NCBI GenBank assembly: GCA_022478985.1
Contig: JAKSZP010002679.1
Coordinates: 1 to 64,000, forward strand
Source of the DNA: Massospora cicadina
Lineage: Eukaryota; Entomophthoromycota; Entomophthoromycetes; Entomophthorales; Entomophthoraceae
Direction of reading: 5' to 3'
DNA: 64,000 nt
Shown here in pieces: positions 1-10,050 of the stretch (position 1 is its first letter; every line of letters starts with the position of its first letter). A program made the position numbers and the translations under genes. Below the pieces are notes generated by a model. It saw nothing but the letters and a program-made list of their open reading frames with translations. It made no database searches and was not told the DNA's origin.

Positions 1-80
1 TGGCTAGTTCCCTAGCGGTGTGGGTTTGCATCCCACACCACCTTGCTGGGAATAAGAGAGTTACAGACACTCTCTTGACA
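1..80 (+). repeat. LTR 3' end fragment, Ty3-2-like family
   Basis: Read on the minus strand, this stretch matches the outer part of the Ty3-2 LTR at 47457-47535: a GAGAGTGTCTGTAACTCTC-like block near the LTR edge followed by a GGAACTAGCCA block. Here it lies in the opposite (plus) orientation and ends in TTGACA at position 80. The bases after 80 do not match the primer-binding site of Ty3-2, so this is a solo or truncated LTR, or a relative with a different interior. The window edge cuts its left side. Confidence 0.6.
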
Positions 81-177
81 TACCAGGTGGCATAGCGGTG
101 AGCTGCTTATCCCATCATGGAGGAGGGGGAGGGGGGATTGGGTGGGTCATCATCAGACTCAGCATTGTAGAGGCAGA

Positions 178-1822
178 TCAATGCTGAGAGTAAGGGGTTG
201 GAGCATCTACAGGATGAGGGTTGAGGTGGAGTAGATAGTTGTTGAGACTGACTATTTGGGCCTGGATTAAAGCCTCTTTGAGTTCAGCAACTTGGTGTTC
301 AATTTGGATGTGGGCGTCAAGAGGTTGTTCTAATTTCACAGTTTTTGTTTTTGTGGTGTATGTGGATGGGGAAAAATCTGCCAGTTCAGCAACATGCTTG
401 ATGGCAGTGGTGGCAGTTTTGTGGAGGCGTTGGATTTTTATCTTTTGCGGTATGAGGAAAATCAGAGGGGAACAAGGGGGTGTGCAGCCCATTTTTAAAT
501 TCTGTGACTGATTTTGCACACAGTATGTGAGTATAAGGATTATTAGGATTGGCCACCGCAGCTGCGGCAAGCTTTTGGTCACTTTGGAAAAAGGCTCTGG
601 GTTTGTGAACATATCAGTTGGTTGGGGCTGAGGTATCAAAGTCTGAATTCAGGTAAAATGTTAGATCAATTGGATAGCTCAGTGGTGGGACAATCTCACC
701 TGATTCAGTTACTTCCTTCAATAATTTCCAGGGATTTTGATAATTAGGTAGATATGTGGGTAGGTAATTTTAATTTTGTAGGTTTTGGGATGGGTGATAT
801 TCTGGATTAAACAGTGGTCCAATCCTACACCCAATTAGTTGGCAAGGGTGTGCATTGGCCAACTTGGGTTTGAGGTGCTAGAGTTTGCTTCTGATTTGAG
901 TGCATGGCCTGTGGGGGTGGGGGCAGCCATAATCCCCACTCAAATGCTGTTGGTGTGGCCTCGTGGGTGGTGTTTTCTGTGTTTGCAGGGTTTAAATTAT
1001 ATTGACATACCTTTTTGGTGTGATCCAATTTATAACAGAGTGGGCAGATTGTGTGATCGTTGTCAGTGCAGGCCCAAAAGAAATGGTCAGGTGCAGATGG
1101 GATATAGGCACACGGTGGGATGTGCTGGGCAATGTTCAGCTGGTGAGGGGTAATAGTGGCCATTGCCTGAGGTGCCGCAAGGCGTTCAGCACCACTTGGG
1201 ACAACGAATTGGAGGATAGGGTTTTTGCCATAAATGGACAACCTCAACATCAACTCCTCATAAAGTGTTTGAGGGGGAAGGTGTGAGGGGAGGTTGCAAA
1301 GGTTACCACAAGTGTGGTATCATCTGGGAGGCATGTTCAGGTGGTGGCAATGGGGGTATTTTTATAAATTAATTGTGTATCTGCTGCAGTGGCTGCATCC
1401 TCTTCAGTGGGGAATTTAATATCAAAATAGCCCTTGTATTGGCAGAAGTTGATAAACCCTGCTGGTGCAAAGGTGGGCGTTGCCAGCAATTATCACTTTG
1501 TCAGTGTACAGGAATAGATGTCCATACTCAATGTGTAGGCAAAAGCAAATATTGGATCAGGGTAGGGCTAGGGGTGGGGGCAGGTTGGGTGGGCTCATGC
1601 GAGGTGGAATATTAAGATCTTTGGGAGGACATAGAAACCAGATGTATTTGGCAGACTGGATGAGCCAGTCCGCACACATTTGCCTGCTGGGCGGTAAATG
1701 CTAGCTGGTGGTGGATCTGAGGACATAAATTTGGAGATTGGTTCAGTGGGGCGGTGGTAAAATTGACTTGTTTTTCTAAAATCACTCAAAATTGATTTCA
1801 AGCATAAAGAAAAGCCTGGCAT
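178..1822 (-). pseudogene. LINE C ORF1 remnant (Gag-like, CCHC)
   Basis: A decayed minus-strand reading frame in several pieces (about 1822-1595, 1253-825 and 639-178). The 1253-825 piece carries one zinc knuckle of the form C-x2-C-x4-H-x4-C (CPLCYKLDHTKKVC), followed by a segment with aromatic and proline residues at the position where related LINEs here have a PWGAQGCYL-like block. This matches the order of ORF1 in Tad1-like LINEs, where ORF1 is a nucleic-acid-binding protein that packages the element RNA. The frames are broken by stops and shifts, and no endonuclease or reverse transcriptase follows before the window start. Assignment to a LINE rather than an LTR-element Gag rests on resemblance to the other ORF1 copies in this window. 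Confidence 0.5.
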
Positions 1823-1849
1823 CAGAGCCCATTTAGCAAATTAAGTTTA

Positions 1850-2015
1850 ACCTATCAGATTATTCAAATACCACCAAACTGCTAACCAAAACATTTCTAT
1901 ATTTAAAATCATCATGTGTATATATGTGACATATTCTATTTTAAACTACTGAACCAATTTTAACCTAACCTGCCACAGACACCTTATAAATTAGGGGCAA
2001 TTACTTAAAAAAGTA
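1850..2015. repeat. Helitron-associated non-coding repeat fragment
   Basis: AT-rich sequence matching 22285-22410 and part of 50840-50895 (shared blocks around CACCAAACTGCTA and AAAATCAT, then a TGACATATT block and a tract ending TAATTAGGG-like). The matched segments belong to the non-autonomous Helitron family of this window, so this is a truncated copy without recognisable ends. The remaining 2016-2289 is AT-rich with no gene or repeat that I recognise. Confidence 0.5.
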
Positions 2016-2382
2016 TTTTAAAATCATAAAAGAAAAGTATTAAGTAATTATTTCTAAAAATGAATGTATAAATAATAATCAAGCTAACATATAAAGGTGT
2101 AAGCGCTTAAATTGTATATGATTGTAAACCTAAAAAAGAGGCTAACTTACATCTTATAGTCCAAAAGAAACTAAAGTAAACACAGATACAAAAAATTAAA
2201 TAACTTTGGTAGCTGTATTAGCTCATCATTTTATTCTTAGTTTTAGACTATAAATTGCAATATTTAGTTTTCAAATTATATATATAATTACTTTTCTTTT
2301 TCATTGCAATCACTAATTGCAACCAATTAGATTCAAGATTGGTAAGTTTGATAATCCATATGGGGAGATGAGTGTGCACCCA

Positions 2383-3751
2383 ATGCCTGGTAAGAGTTGG
2401 GCAAGCGTGGTGAGAGGCACATGGTTTGTTTTTGCACCATCTAAAGTTAGAAAATGGCCTGGTGACACTGGTGGCCAAGACAAAATTAGTGAAATGGCGG
2501 TGAGTATCTTGCCAAAAAATTTTAGCATGGCAAGCAAATTGCAACCAGTACATTAAAGCTCCGCACTCTCAGCCCCTGTTGTCAGTGGAGCATGGGATTC
2601 AAGTTTTTCTGGATATAATTTTAATGGCACTTTAGGAGAAGTTCTGTGGTGATGTGCACAAACATTTTCCAGTTGCTGTGTATGTCGCACCACATTCAAT
2701 GACTCAGGCTTGATTGGACCTAGGGTTTGAAACCACACAAGCAGTGGACGCCGCCACACAGGTGTGCATGGTGGTTGATCTCCCAGATGGTCAAAGGGTG
2801 GTCAAAATGAAGCATATGCGTTGGAAAAAATCTAACCAGATTTTTGTCACTTTTGACTTTCTCCACACAACAGTGAGATGTGAAATCCTAGGATGCTATC
2901 TCTCAGATGGGCTTAGGAATTATGAGGAACTACACTATTTTAAAATGCAGCGCTTCATGCTTAAACCTGAGCATAGAATGGGCAAAGCAATGCATTGATC
3001 ACCCCAACTGTGGTCATCACAGAAGATTAAACTCAAATTCCACACACCACAGTTATTAATATTTATGGGCAGGACTCCCACCCATTCCACATTATGGTGG
3101 ATGGAGCACTGCCTATCTGGACTTATTGTTGTGCTTTTGGCCATAAAGTAAACAACTGCCCTTCCAGAGAGGACACCACTTAGCATGATATTTTCTTAGA
3201 TACAGTGAAAAGTGTTAATCCCATTATGAGCCTGCCATTGACACTGATGCCACCTTTCTGTGGGGTGCGCAGGGGAGTTACATTCAGGTTAAACCTGTGT
3301 CCCCGCAGGTGCGCAAGAAGGCCATACAGAACCATAAGGCAGCGGCCAAGGCAGCGGCTATGGAAGCGTCCATGATCCTGCCTGCCCAGACCCAGGATGA
3401 CATTGAATCATTTGCAGCTGAACTTGCTTGAAATTTCATTCACCAATCAAGTTGGGCCCACCAACTTGCAACCAGATGTTTGAGTTGTTCACCTGTGCAA
3501 GTTTACTGCACACCAATTGTAACTGACTCTCTAAAACCAACCTCCCCCAAATTGTTGACCTCTGATGGTACATTGCAGGAGCACCTCAATTTAAAAAGTC
3601 AAAACCCAAATCTGATAAACATCACAACGCAAAGGAACCTTTTAAGGACACCTACTTGGTATCAGAAGGCACACGTTCTGCCAATAAAAAGTGGGCTGAA
3701 AAAGCTGCGCAGGAAGAGAAATGGGGCCCTTCCCATTGCACCTTTAGTGCA
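2383..3751 (+). pseudogene. LINE A ORF1 (RRM-like, CCHC), broken
   Basis: The start is the ATG at 2383 (M-P-G-K-S-W-A-S), equivalent to M-S-G-S-S-W-A-S in LINE 1. The most readable piece, 2714-2998, aligns with the RRM-like part of the other copies (VVDLPDGQRVVK, then KSNQIFVTFDFLHT). A zinc knuckle is visible near 3110-3175 (YCCAFGHKVNNC, with the second Cys of the canonical spacing retained). A basic alanine/lysine-rich region follows around 3300-3420. The frame ends just before the ATG of ORF2. In Tad1-type LINEs ORF1 binds element RNA and acts as chaperone. Frameshifts and stops occur throughout. Confidence 0.7.
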
Positions 3752-5696
3752 ATGGGGGTCTCCTTAACAATAGGGGCGTTAAACATTGCTGGACTCAAGG
3801 CCCCACTGTCCAGGCTAGAAAACTGGGTTTTTTAAATAACAATTTACCTGTGGACATTCTAGCAATTCAGTAATCCCACTGTCCACAGGTGCCAAGGACA
3901 CATGGGCAACCACGCTTCTACCCTCCCTTTCTTTTAAGTCACTGTTCTGTGGGGTGCTTATACAAGCAACCTGTAGTTTCAAATTTTTATCTAAATATGC
4001 ATATCTCGATGGTTATGTTCTGGTCATGTCCTTTTCATGGGATTATGAAGTGCACACTATAGTTAATGTTACATCCTGACCTTTGTGTGGGTTTTCTAGG
4101 ATTTCCTCTCAGCTTTGACTTCCCTACCACTTCTACCTGATCCTTTTGTGGTGGGCGACCTGAGCTGCTGGGCCAACCCGGCCACTGACCGCTGGCCTTC
4201 AACGCCTACCCCCCACAGGGGCACATTGAACTCTGCATCCTGAAAGCCACCTAGGGCTTTTTGATACCCTCACCAAGCATGCGCCGTTGCTACCCAACAT
4301 GTTCTGTCCCCATGTACACAATGGTCAGCTGATGTCTATGTCCTGCATTGACTTCATTTTTGCCCCGTTGAACTTTTTCCCCCAGATCATGCACTTCAAA
4401 ATGATAAAAATTGATTTCTCTGACCACATGATGGTGTTGGTACCCTTTACTTTGTCAAGCCTGGTGGCAAAGGCGCCAAAATTGTGCAAACTTTGACTGA
4501 ATGAGATAACATCACCCATGTTTTCAGCCTGGGTGGGCACCAAAACTTCAGCACTGGAGTTTGCTGCTCTATTATATGCAGATCCACTCTCAAACTGGTC
4601 AGCCTTCAAAGCAAACACCATCCTTCAGGCAAGCTACATCTCGTCGCAATGCTCTCAGGCTGCCTCAGCAGTCATTGGCAAATGCTAGTGGAAGTGGACC
4701 ACCTGGAGCCTGATGTCCCCACTGCAAGGTACACCCCAGCTTGGGGTCATAAGTGGGCAGAAGTGTCTGCTCATCTCAATGCGCCAGTAAGACAACACAA
4801 ACATTGCATTTGTGTTCAGTATAAGGCAAAAATATAACAGTGGGTGAACTGTGCTCCGCCTACTTTTTCTGAAAATAATTTGCCCTGCATCAGAGCTTGG
4901 CCTGAACACAGGTGAGGCAGCCAGCTAAAACCATCATGAACACTCAAGCCAAAGTGGCGGTTAAAGTTCAGAACTTTTACTCTGAGTTGTATAAGTCCAA
5001 ACCAGTCAAATCTGACACAATCAGTGATTTTCTTGACGGCGCACATATCTACACCAAATCCCGCTACCTGGAGTTAATGAACTTAATCACTTATGACAAA
5101 CTCTGGTCTGCCATTTATGGTGCACTGCACAGGAAGTGCTAGGTCCATATAGGATTTCATATGAGTTCTACCAAAAATTTAATTACTTATCTTCATTAAT
5201 GCTTGCCTCAATGATTATATGTCTTTTAGAAAGCGCCTCCTTCCTGGGGGCCAGGAGGCCTATGTGATAACGCTATATAAGAAGGGGGATAAGATGGACT
5301 TGGCAAATTGACGCCTCATCTCACTTACTAATACTGATACTAAGTTATTTACTAAAACTATGGCCACCCGCCTAGGGGAAGTTACCTCAGAAGTAATTTC
5401 CTCTGAGCAGTTCAGTTTTTTCCAAAATGGAAAATATGGACAACATTTACACCGTGGCCAATGTCTGCCAATCTTCAGCTACTAGGGCGCTTGTGTTATT
5501 AGACCAACAAAAAGCTTATTAAAGGCTCAACTGGGACTATCTTAGGGGCCTGCCTTCATCAGTTCCACCTCCCCCTGGTTCATCAGATGAGCAATGTTGC
5601 TCACAAAATCTGCCACAATGACAATATGTGGCCCTAGTTTCCTCACTGATGTGATTCACATTCAAAGGGGTCTCCACCAAGGGTACTCTTTATGTC
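3752..5696 (+). pseudogene. LINE A ORF2, endonuclease and N-terminal RT, broken
   Basis: The start ATG at 3752 matches the ORF2 start of the other copies (MG...TLG.LNIAGLKA). Endonuclease features follow: a segment corresponding to GDMNCW at about 4148-4170 and the terminal S-D-H motif (KIDFSDHMMVLV) at about 4405-4440. A linker and the early reverse transcriptase (KKGDKMDLAN, corresponding to KKGDKLDLANWRPI) appear at 5275-5310. At 4014-4016 this copy has a Tyr codon where LINE 1, 2 and 3 all have TGA. The ORF stops at the insertion point after the QRGLHQG block. Confidence 0.7.
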
Positions 5697-6129
5697 AGGC
5701 AAACAGCAAGTTGATTTTAGACCAGCCTCCCAGTTTAAGTGCTGAAGCACTCAAATGGCAAACCCAAATGCCAGTGGCACTGCTGCTGGTATGACAGTTA
5801 TGGAACTAGGAAAAATTCTGCCTTTAAGTACCCATGAGCAATAATAATGTGTAGGCACCTAGAAAAATACCAGGTGAATACAGCCATAAACCCTGAGGGT
5901 TGTTGGAATATAGGCAGAAAGGGCAGTTTAGTTTTTTAACATAAAAACTGGAATTTGGGTAAAAGGTATTATTGAAAAGTAAATGAAGAAAATTGACCAA
6001 CAATTTTCTCAGTGCAATGCCACTGATTAAAAAGTGTTCAATTGGTAGTGGGTCTGTAAGTCCAGAGAACGTCCACTGTGCGTGGATCAGGCGATTTTCC
6101 CATTTCCAAATAAAAGGGTCTGAAGAGGG

Positions 6130-6760
6130 CAGCTGTACCCCTCATCACCCAGGGTGACCTCGCCCATGTGTTAGATGAGCGCTGGATAACAGCACTCCCT
6201 CTTAAGATTCCTCCCTCAGTACCCGCACTCACCTCAGTTGAATCTTGTCTACCAAATTAATGAAATCTGCGCCAAGATTACTGAATCAAAGTTGAAAGGT
6301 CTGAAACCAATGGGAATAAATCCTGATGATCAGAAAACTAATAGTCAAAAAGGGACAAGTATCAAATTATCAGTCATAATTGCTGACGGTTTTGACTCAG
6401 CTAACAATACAATTGCCAATGCCAAACACCCCTCAAAATCATCAAGGATGATCCCCAATGTGCAAATGGTACTTTTGTGAACTATTGCAGACAATTTGAA
6501 ACCCCTATCTAATGTTTTGGGAGTTGCAGTTGATGTAACTCATTTGACTGAATGAACGCCCCAGTGACTGGGCATGGGTGGGTTGGGCATACCAAACCCG
6601 TTTTCAACCAATTGGGACCACCCCTATGTGGGGTGGCCCTGGGGAATTCACATTGCTCGTCAGGCCAGATGCCGTCACGCCAACTGACAAATATACGGCC
6701 AAACCTTAGTCCAGGCATTTGTAGTCAAACTGATAGTGACTCAGCCTGCTGCTGAATCCT
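6130..6760 (+). pseudogene. Left-arm copy of unknown protein
   Basis: Plus-strand reading of the left arm gives a broken version of the protein encoded on the minus strand at 7940-8239. Matching blocks are AAVPLITQGDLAHVLDERW, then ALTSVE, then INEICAKITESKLKGLKPMG. The similarity continues beyond 6480 with an SKSS...N.L block. Several stops interrupt it. No known family is recognised. The amino-acid matches are easier to see than a continuous nucleotide match, suggesting that the two arms were both coding when they diverged. Confidence 0.45.
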
Positions 6761-7939
6761 TCAATGTCAGTTCCAATTGAAATTATCTGCCCCCTTCCCC
6801 AAAAACTTGCCAGGTTAGGTTGAATTTGAGGGACCCAATCCCTTCTTTGACCCACCAACAATTGAACACTATATGATCAGTTGCATCACACTAAGGAAAT
6901 TGTTGGCCAATTCTCTTTATGTTCTTTTCTAATAAAGTCCCACTAAAACCTAATTTTTTTACTTTATTTAAACCCTTCTTGCCAAAATCCCAAAGACATT
7001 ATCCTGGTGGCCTATCAGTCCCTACACCAAATGGCATTACCAGTTTTGATGGTTACAATCACTCATACCATTGTTAACTGGATTCAACGTACAAGAAACT
7101 TCTGGCAATTTAACCCCATTATTGAAACTATCCGCTATCAATATATTGGGATCTTGTGGCCTTATATCCACCATTTTCAAGCAAGGATCCGCCCCTTGTC
7201 TCTACAATAGTAACGAACCCACCCACCAGTAACCCTGTAGAAGCCAACCCAATGGTACAATCCCCTGCACCAAGACCCTCAGTGTCTGGGTTGTTTCTAT
7301 TTGGTTCATTTTTGGGTTCCTTTTCACACTCGTTCTACATCAACAAGTCATTATGATCCAATTTGCAGCTCCATACAACACTGTATGAGCACCAATGCCA
7401 CTGGAATTCTGGCTTGCTTTTTGGGTGCTCACGCATCCTGACTTTCAGGCCAGTCTAAACTTCTTCTGCCATTTTCATGACAGGGCCAAAGCAGGGATCA
7501 GGCCCCTCAAATTTGACCTAAACTGATTAATTTTTGGGGGAGAGGGAAAATATTTTAGATTAGAATTGCCATTAAAGGATTTGGTGGCAGGCTGAGTTGC
7601 TATCAGTTCATCCACGAATGCCTGGATTGATGCTCAACTGCATTTATGCCAGTTGGCATGACGGCATCTGGCCCAACAGGCAACAAGAATTCCCCAGGGC
7701 CACCCCACATAGAGGCTGTCCCAATTGGTTGGAAACGGGTTCAGGATGACCAACCAGCCTGTGCCCAGTTGCTGGGGCGTTCATTTGGCCAAATAATTTA
7801 TGTCAGGTGCAACTTCTGATTCTTGAACTGGGGGTTTCAAAATATTGGTGACAATATCTGACGATTTTGAAGGGAATTTAGCAACAGCAATCATATTACT
7901 TGATGGCTCAATGTCATCCACAATTTTGGCTAATAATTC

Positions 7940-8239
7940 TCATATTTTCTCTTTCCAAATATTGGTTTTCCGATTGTCAGGCTTCATTCCTATTAGTTTC
8001 AGACCTTTCATCTTAGTTTCAATAATCTTGATGCAGATCTCCTCAATTTGGCAGACAAGTTTGACAGAGGTGAGTGTGGGTAATGGGGGAGGAATCCTTA
8101 GAGGGAATGCTGTTATCCAGCGCTCGTTTACCATTTGAGCAAGGTCACCCTGGATGACAAGGGGTACAGCCGCCCTCTTAGGATCCTTCTTGTTCAGGAA
8201 TGGGAAAATCTCCCGATCTACACAAAGGGGACGTTCCAC
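7940..8239 (-). CDS. Unknown protein fragment in right inverted arm
   Basis: An open minus-strand frame of 99 codons starting M-E-R-P-L-C-V-D-R-E. It contains a KRAAVPLVIQGDLAQMVNERW block, a proline-rich stretch and a charged helical segment (EEICIKIIETKMKGLKLIG). After the stop the same frame continues with readable sequence toward 7800, so the protein was probably longer. It resembles the decayed copy in the left arm. No catalytic motif or membrane segment is visible. A Gag-like or structural protein of an unrecognised mobile element is possible; I cannot name a function. Confidence 0.4.
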   Translation of the reverse strand: MERPLCVDREIFPFLNKKDPKRAAVPLVIQGDLAQMVNERWITAFPLRIPPPLPTLTSVKLVCQIEEICIKIIETKMKGLKLIGMKPDNRKTNIWKEKI

Positions 8240-8248
8240 TGGACCTAC

Positions 8249-10050
8249 ACTTTAAGTCCACTTTTCTACAACTTCAGCCTTGACCTACTCCTCCACAGTG
8301 TAAATGCAATCATTTCTGGTTTTCAGGTGAAAGGCCAAGAACTGATCAGGATGCTTGCTTTCACTGACAAATGTGTGGTTGGGGTGTCTAGCAACCATTA
8401 TGCAAATGCATTGGAGACTATTATCTGGGGTTACTCCAGGGTCAGTAATGCTGCCCTCAATGCATCCAAAACTGAAATCATTCTCCTTGGTAGATACCAA
8501 GCCCGCTGGTCTCTGGCATCTCTCAATCAGAGTGATACAGCTGCTTGGTCTCTTCTCAGCTTACCCAGGCGTTTACCACAATTCACCCCTCTCATGCTCC
8601 CTTTTGTGTCCAGACCCACTGCTGGCATAATGCACCACCTGGGAGTATGGCTGGAGGTGAGTGGGTATGCCACTTTGGTAATGGAGCACCACATATTAGC
8701 CAACATACAAAGTGCATCGCATCCCTAAGGGATCACCAGACCAGCCTGACAGGTAGAGTAGTGCTTTCCAACGCTATGCTCCTGTCAAAAAAGTATAATT
8801 TTGCTGCCATGCCATCACCTTTTCCCCTCCTTCTTTGCTTCTTTATATGCCCTCCTACAAGGGTGGCTTTGGCTTGCTCGCCCTCCCCCTGTGCAACTGG
8901 AGGTCCTCTTTAGCTCATGCCAAAGTGGTGGTATGGGCCTGTTCAACTACGTGACCCATGCATCCAGAATTCTGGGCACATGGATTGCTTCAGTGACCAA
9001 CCCCACACTCCTGGCCCAGAACTTGTTGCATGTGGCATACTCCAACTTTGCCTGCACCATTGGCCTCTGCAACCCCACTCACTTTGAATTTTCTTCTATA
9101 TATATGGCCTCTCACCTATCTGCCACAGGCCCACATGGGACCCCTGCCCACTTTAAAAGGATCCTCCTTAATATGAAGAGCACAGAATGGAGGAAAGGTC
9201 TGTAAATATACTTTGCAGAGGGGTCACCCTACTTCTCATTTCGAACAGGAAGTCCATGGCAAGCCATTCTGAATAGTTTGGTACTTAGTTGTCCTGCTAC
9301 CATTACCCATGTGGATTACCTTAATATGGTGGACATCCTGTACTCCCTGAAAACCCAGAAAGACATCTGGAAGTACAATAACACCCTCTTTACAGCCACA
9401 GGTTCATTTCCATGTGTGGTACTGCCTGAAGCAGGTATACCACACTGCAGAGCAATCCAATGCTTCTCATTCTTTGTGTTTTGTGTGTGGCCAACATGGA
9501 ACTTTGGTCCACCACTTGGAAGATTGCCTACCCTCACAAGCAACTTGGAATGAGATTCTACATCTCTTTTGCCAGGAGCAAACATATTCTCAGCCTGTAT
9601 AAGGATATCTTCAACTTTTCCTTGACTTCCACCATCCACCCTTCCCTCCAAACCTTAGTTGTGGCAATCACTATGTAGACAATACACATGTTTGTCCTTG
9701 ATGCCATTTATGGCTCTATTCCCACCCTCTGAGAAGCTGTGTATCACTTTCATTCACATTTTATGAAATGCTTCCAAGCCTGGTTGTTTGGCCATTTGCC
9801 ATCCCACCAAAAACAGTTGGTTTCATCCTGGTTTCCTGTATGGTTCCTCACTTCAGACCCTTTCCTTCATATGTGCTTATTAGTGGTGCAAGCCTCTCCT
9901 CACAGTACCCCTCTTCCTTTCCATTGGTGTTCCTGCTGGCAACATGAGGTAGCTTTAGTTCCTCTGGGGTGCCTCTCATGTATCTTGGTGCTCAGTTGTT
10001 GTTACTTTTTGGAATTTTCCATCACATGGTCAGCCTTCCCCAAAAAAATT
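8249..10050 (+). pseudogene. LINE A ORF2, RT C-terminal part and 3' end
   Basis: Continuation of LINE A after the insertion. It begins with the L-S-P-L-F-Y-N-F-S-L-D block of the RT. The catalytic box reads A-F-T-D-K where the family has A-F-A-D-D, so the second aspartate is lost. Downstream are the EIILLGRYQ block, the FGSCQSGGMGLFNY-type thumb region (about 8920-8945) and the C-terminal zinc finger near 9470-9530 (CFVCGQHGTLVHHLEDC). The ORF frays into several frames. The element ends near 10050 with a CCCCAAAAAAATTTATTTTATTT-type tail, lying tail-to-tail with LINE B. Confidence 0.75.

Larger units (their letters stand above)
2290..5696 (+). mobile_element. LINE A, 5' two thirds (Tad1-like)
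   Basis: An old, diverged copy of the LINE family also found as LINE 1, 2 and 3. The 5' edge is set by the shared leader (ACTTTTCT..., then a TTGCAA...TTGCAA stem). ORF1 and ORF2 follow in the family order. The copy is interrupted at about 5696 inside the reverse transcriptase and resumes at 8249, where the reading continues with the same protein region. Total LINE length without the insertion is about 5.2 kb, comparable with the 5.26 kb of LINE 1. It carries many stops and frameshifts and is clearly inactive. Confidence 0.8.
5697..8248. mobile_element. Unclassified insertion with permuted inverted arms
   Basis: This 2.5-kb block splits LINE A within the reverse transcriptase. Its flanks share a diverged duplication (TACTCTTTAT on the left, TACACTTTAA on the right). 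Segment 6056-6870 is an imperfect inverted copy of about 7490-8246, with ends of TGTAAGTCC and its complement GGACCTACA. A second pair, 5697-5830 and 7375-7490, is also inverted, but its position relative to the first pair is swapped. The middle (6870-7375) shows no domain. Both long arms can be read as the same protein (see 7940-8239). Long inverted arms in permuted order recall DIRS-like or fold-back elements, but no tyrosine recombinase or RT is present, so I do not assign a class. Confidence 0.55.
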
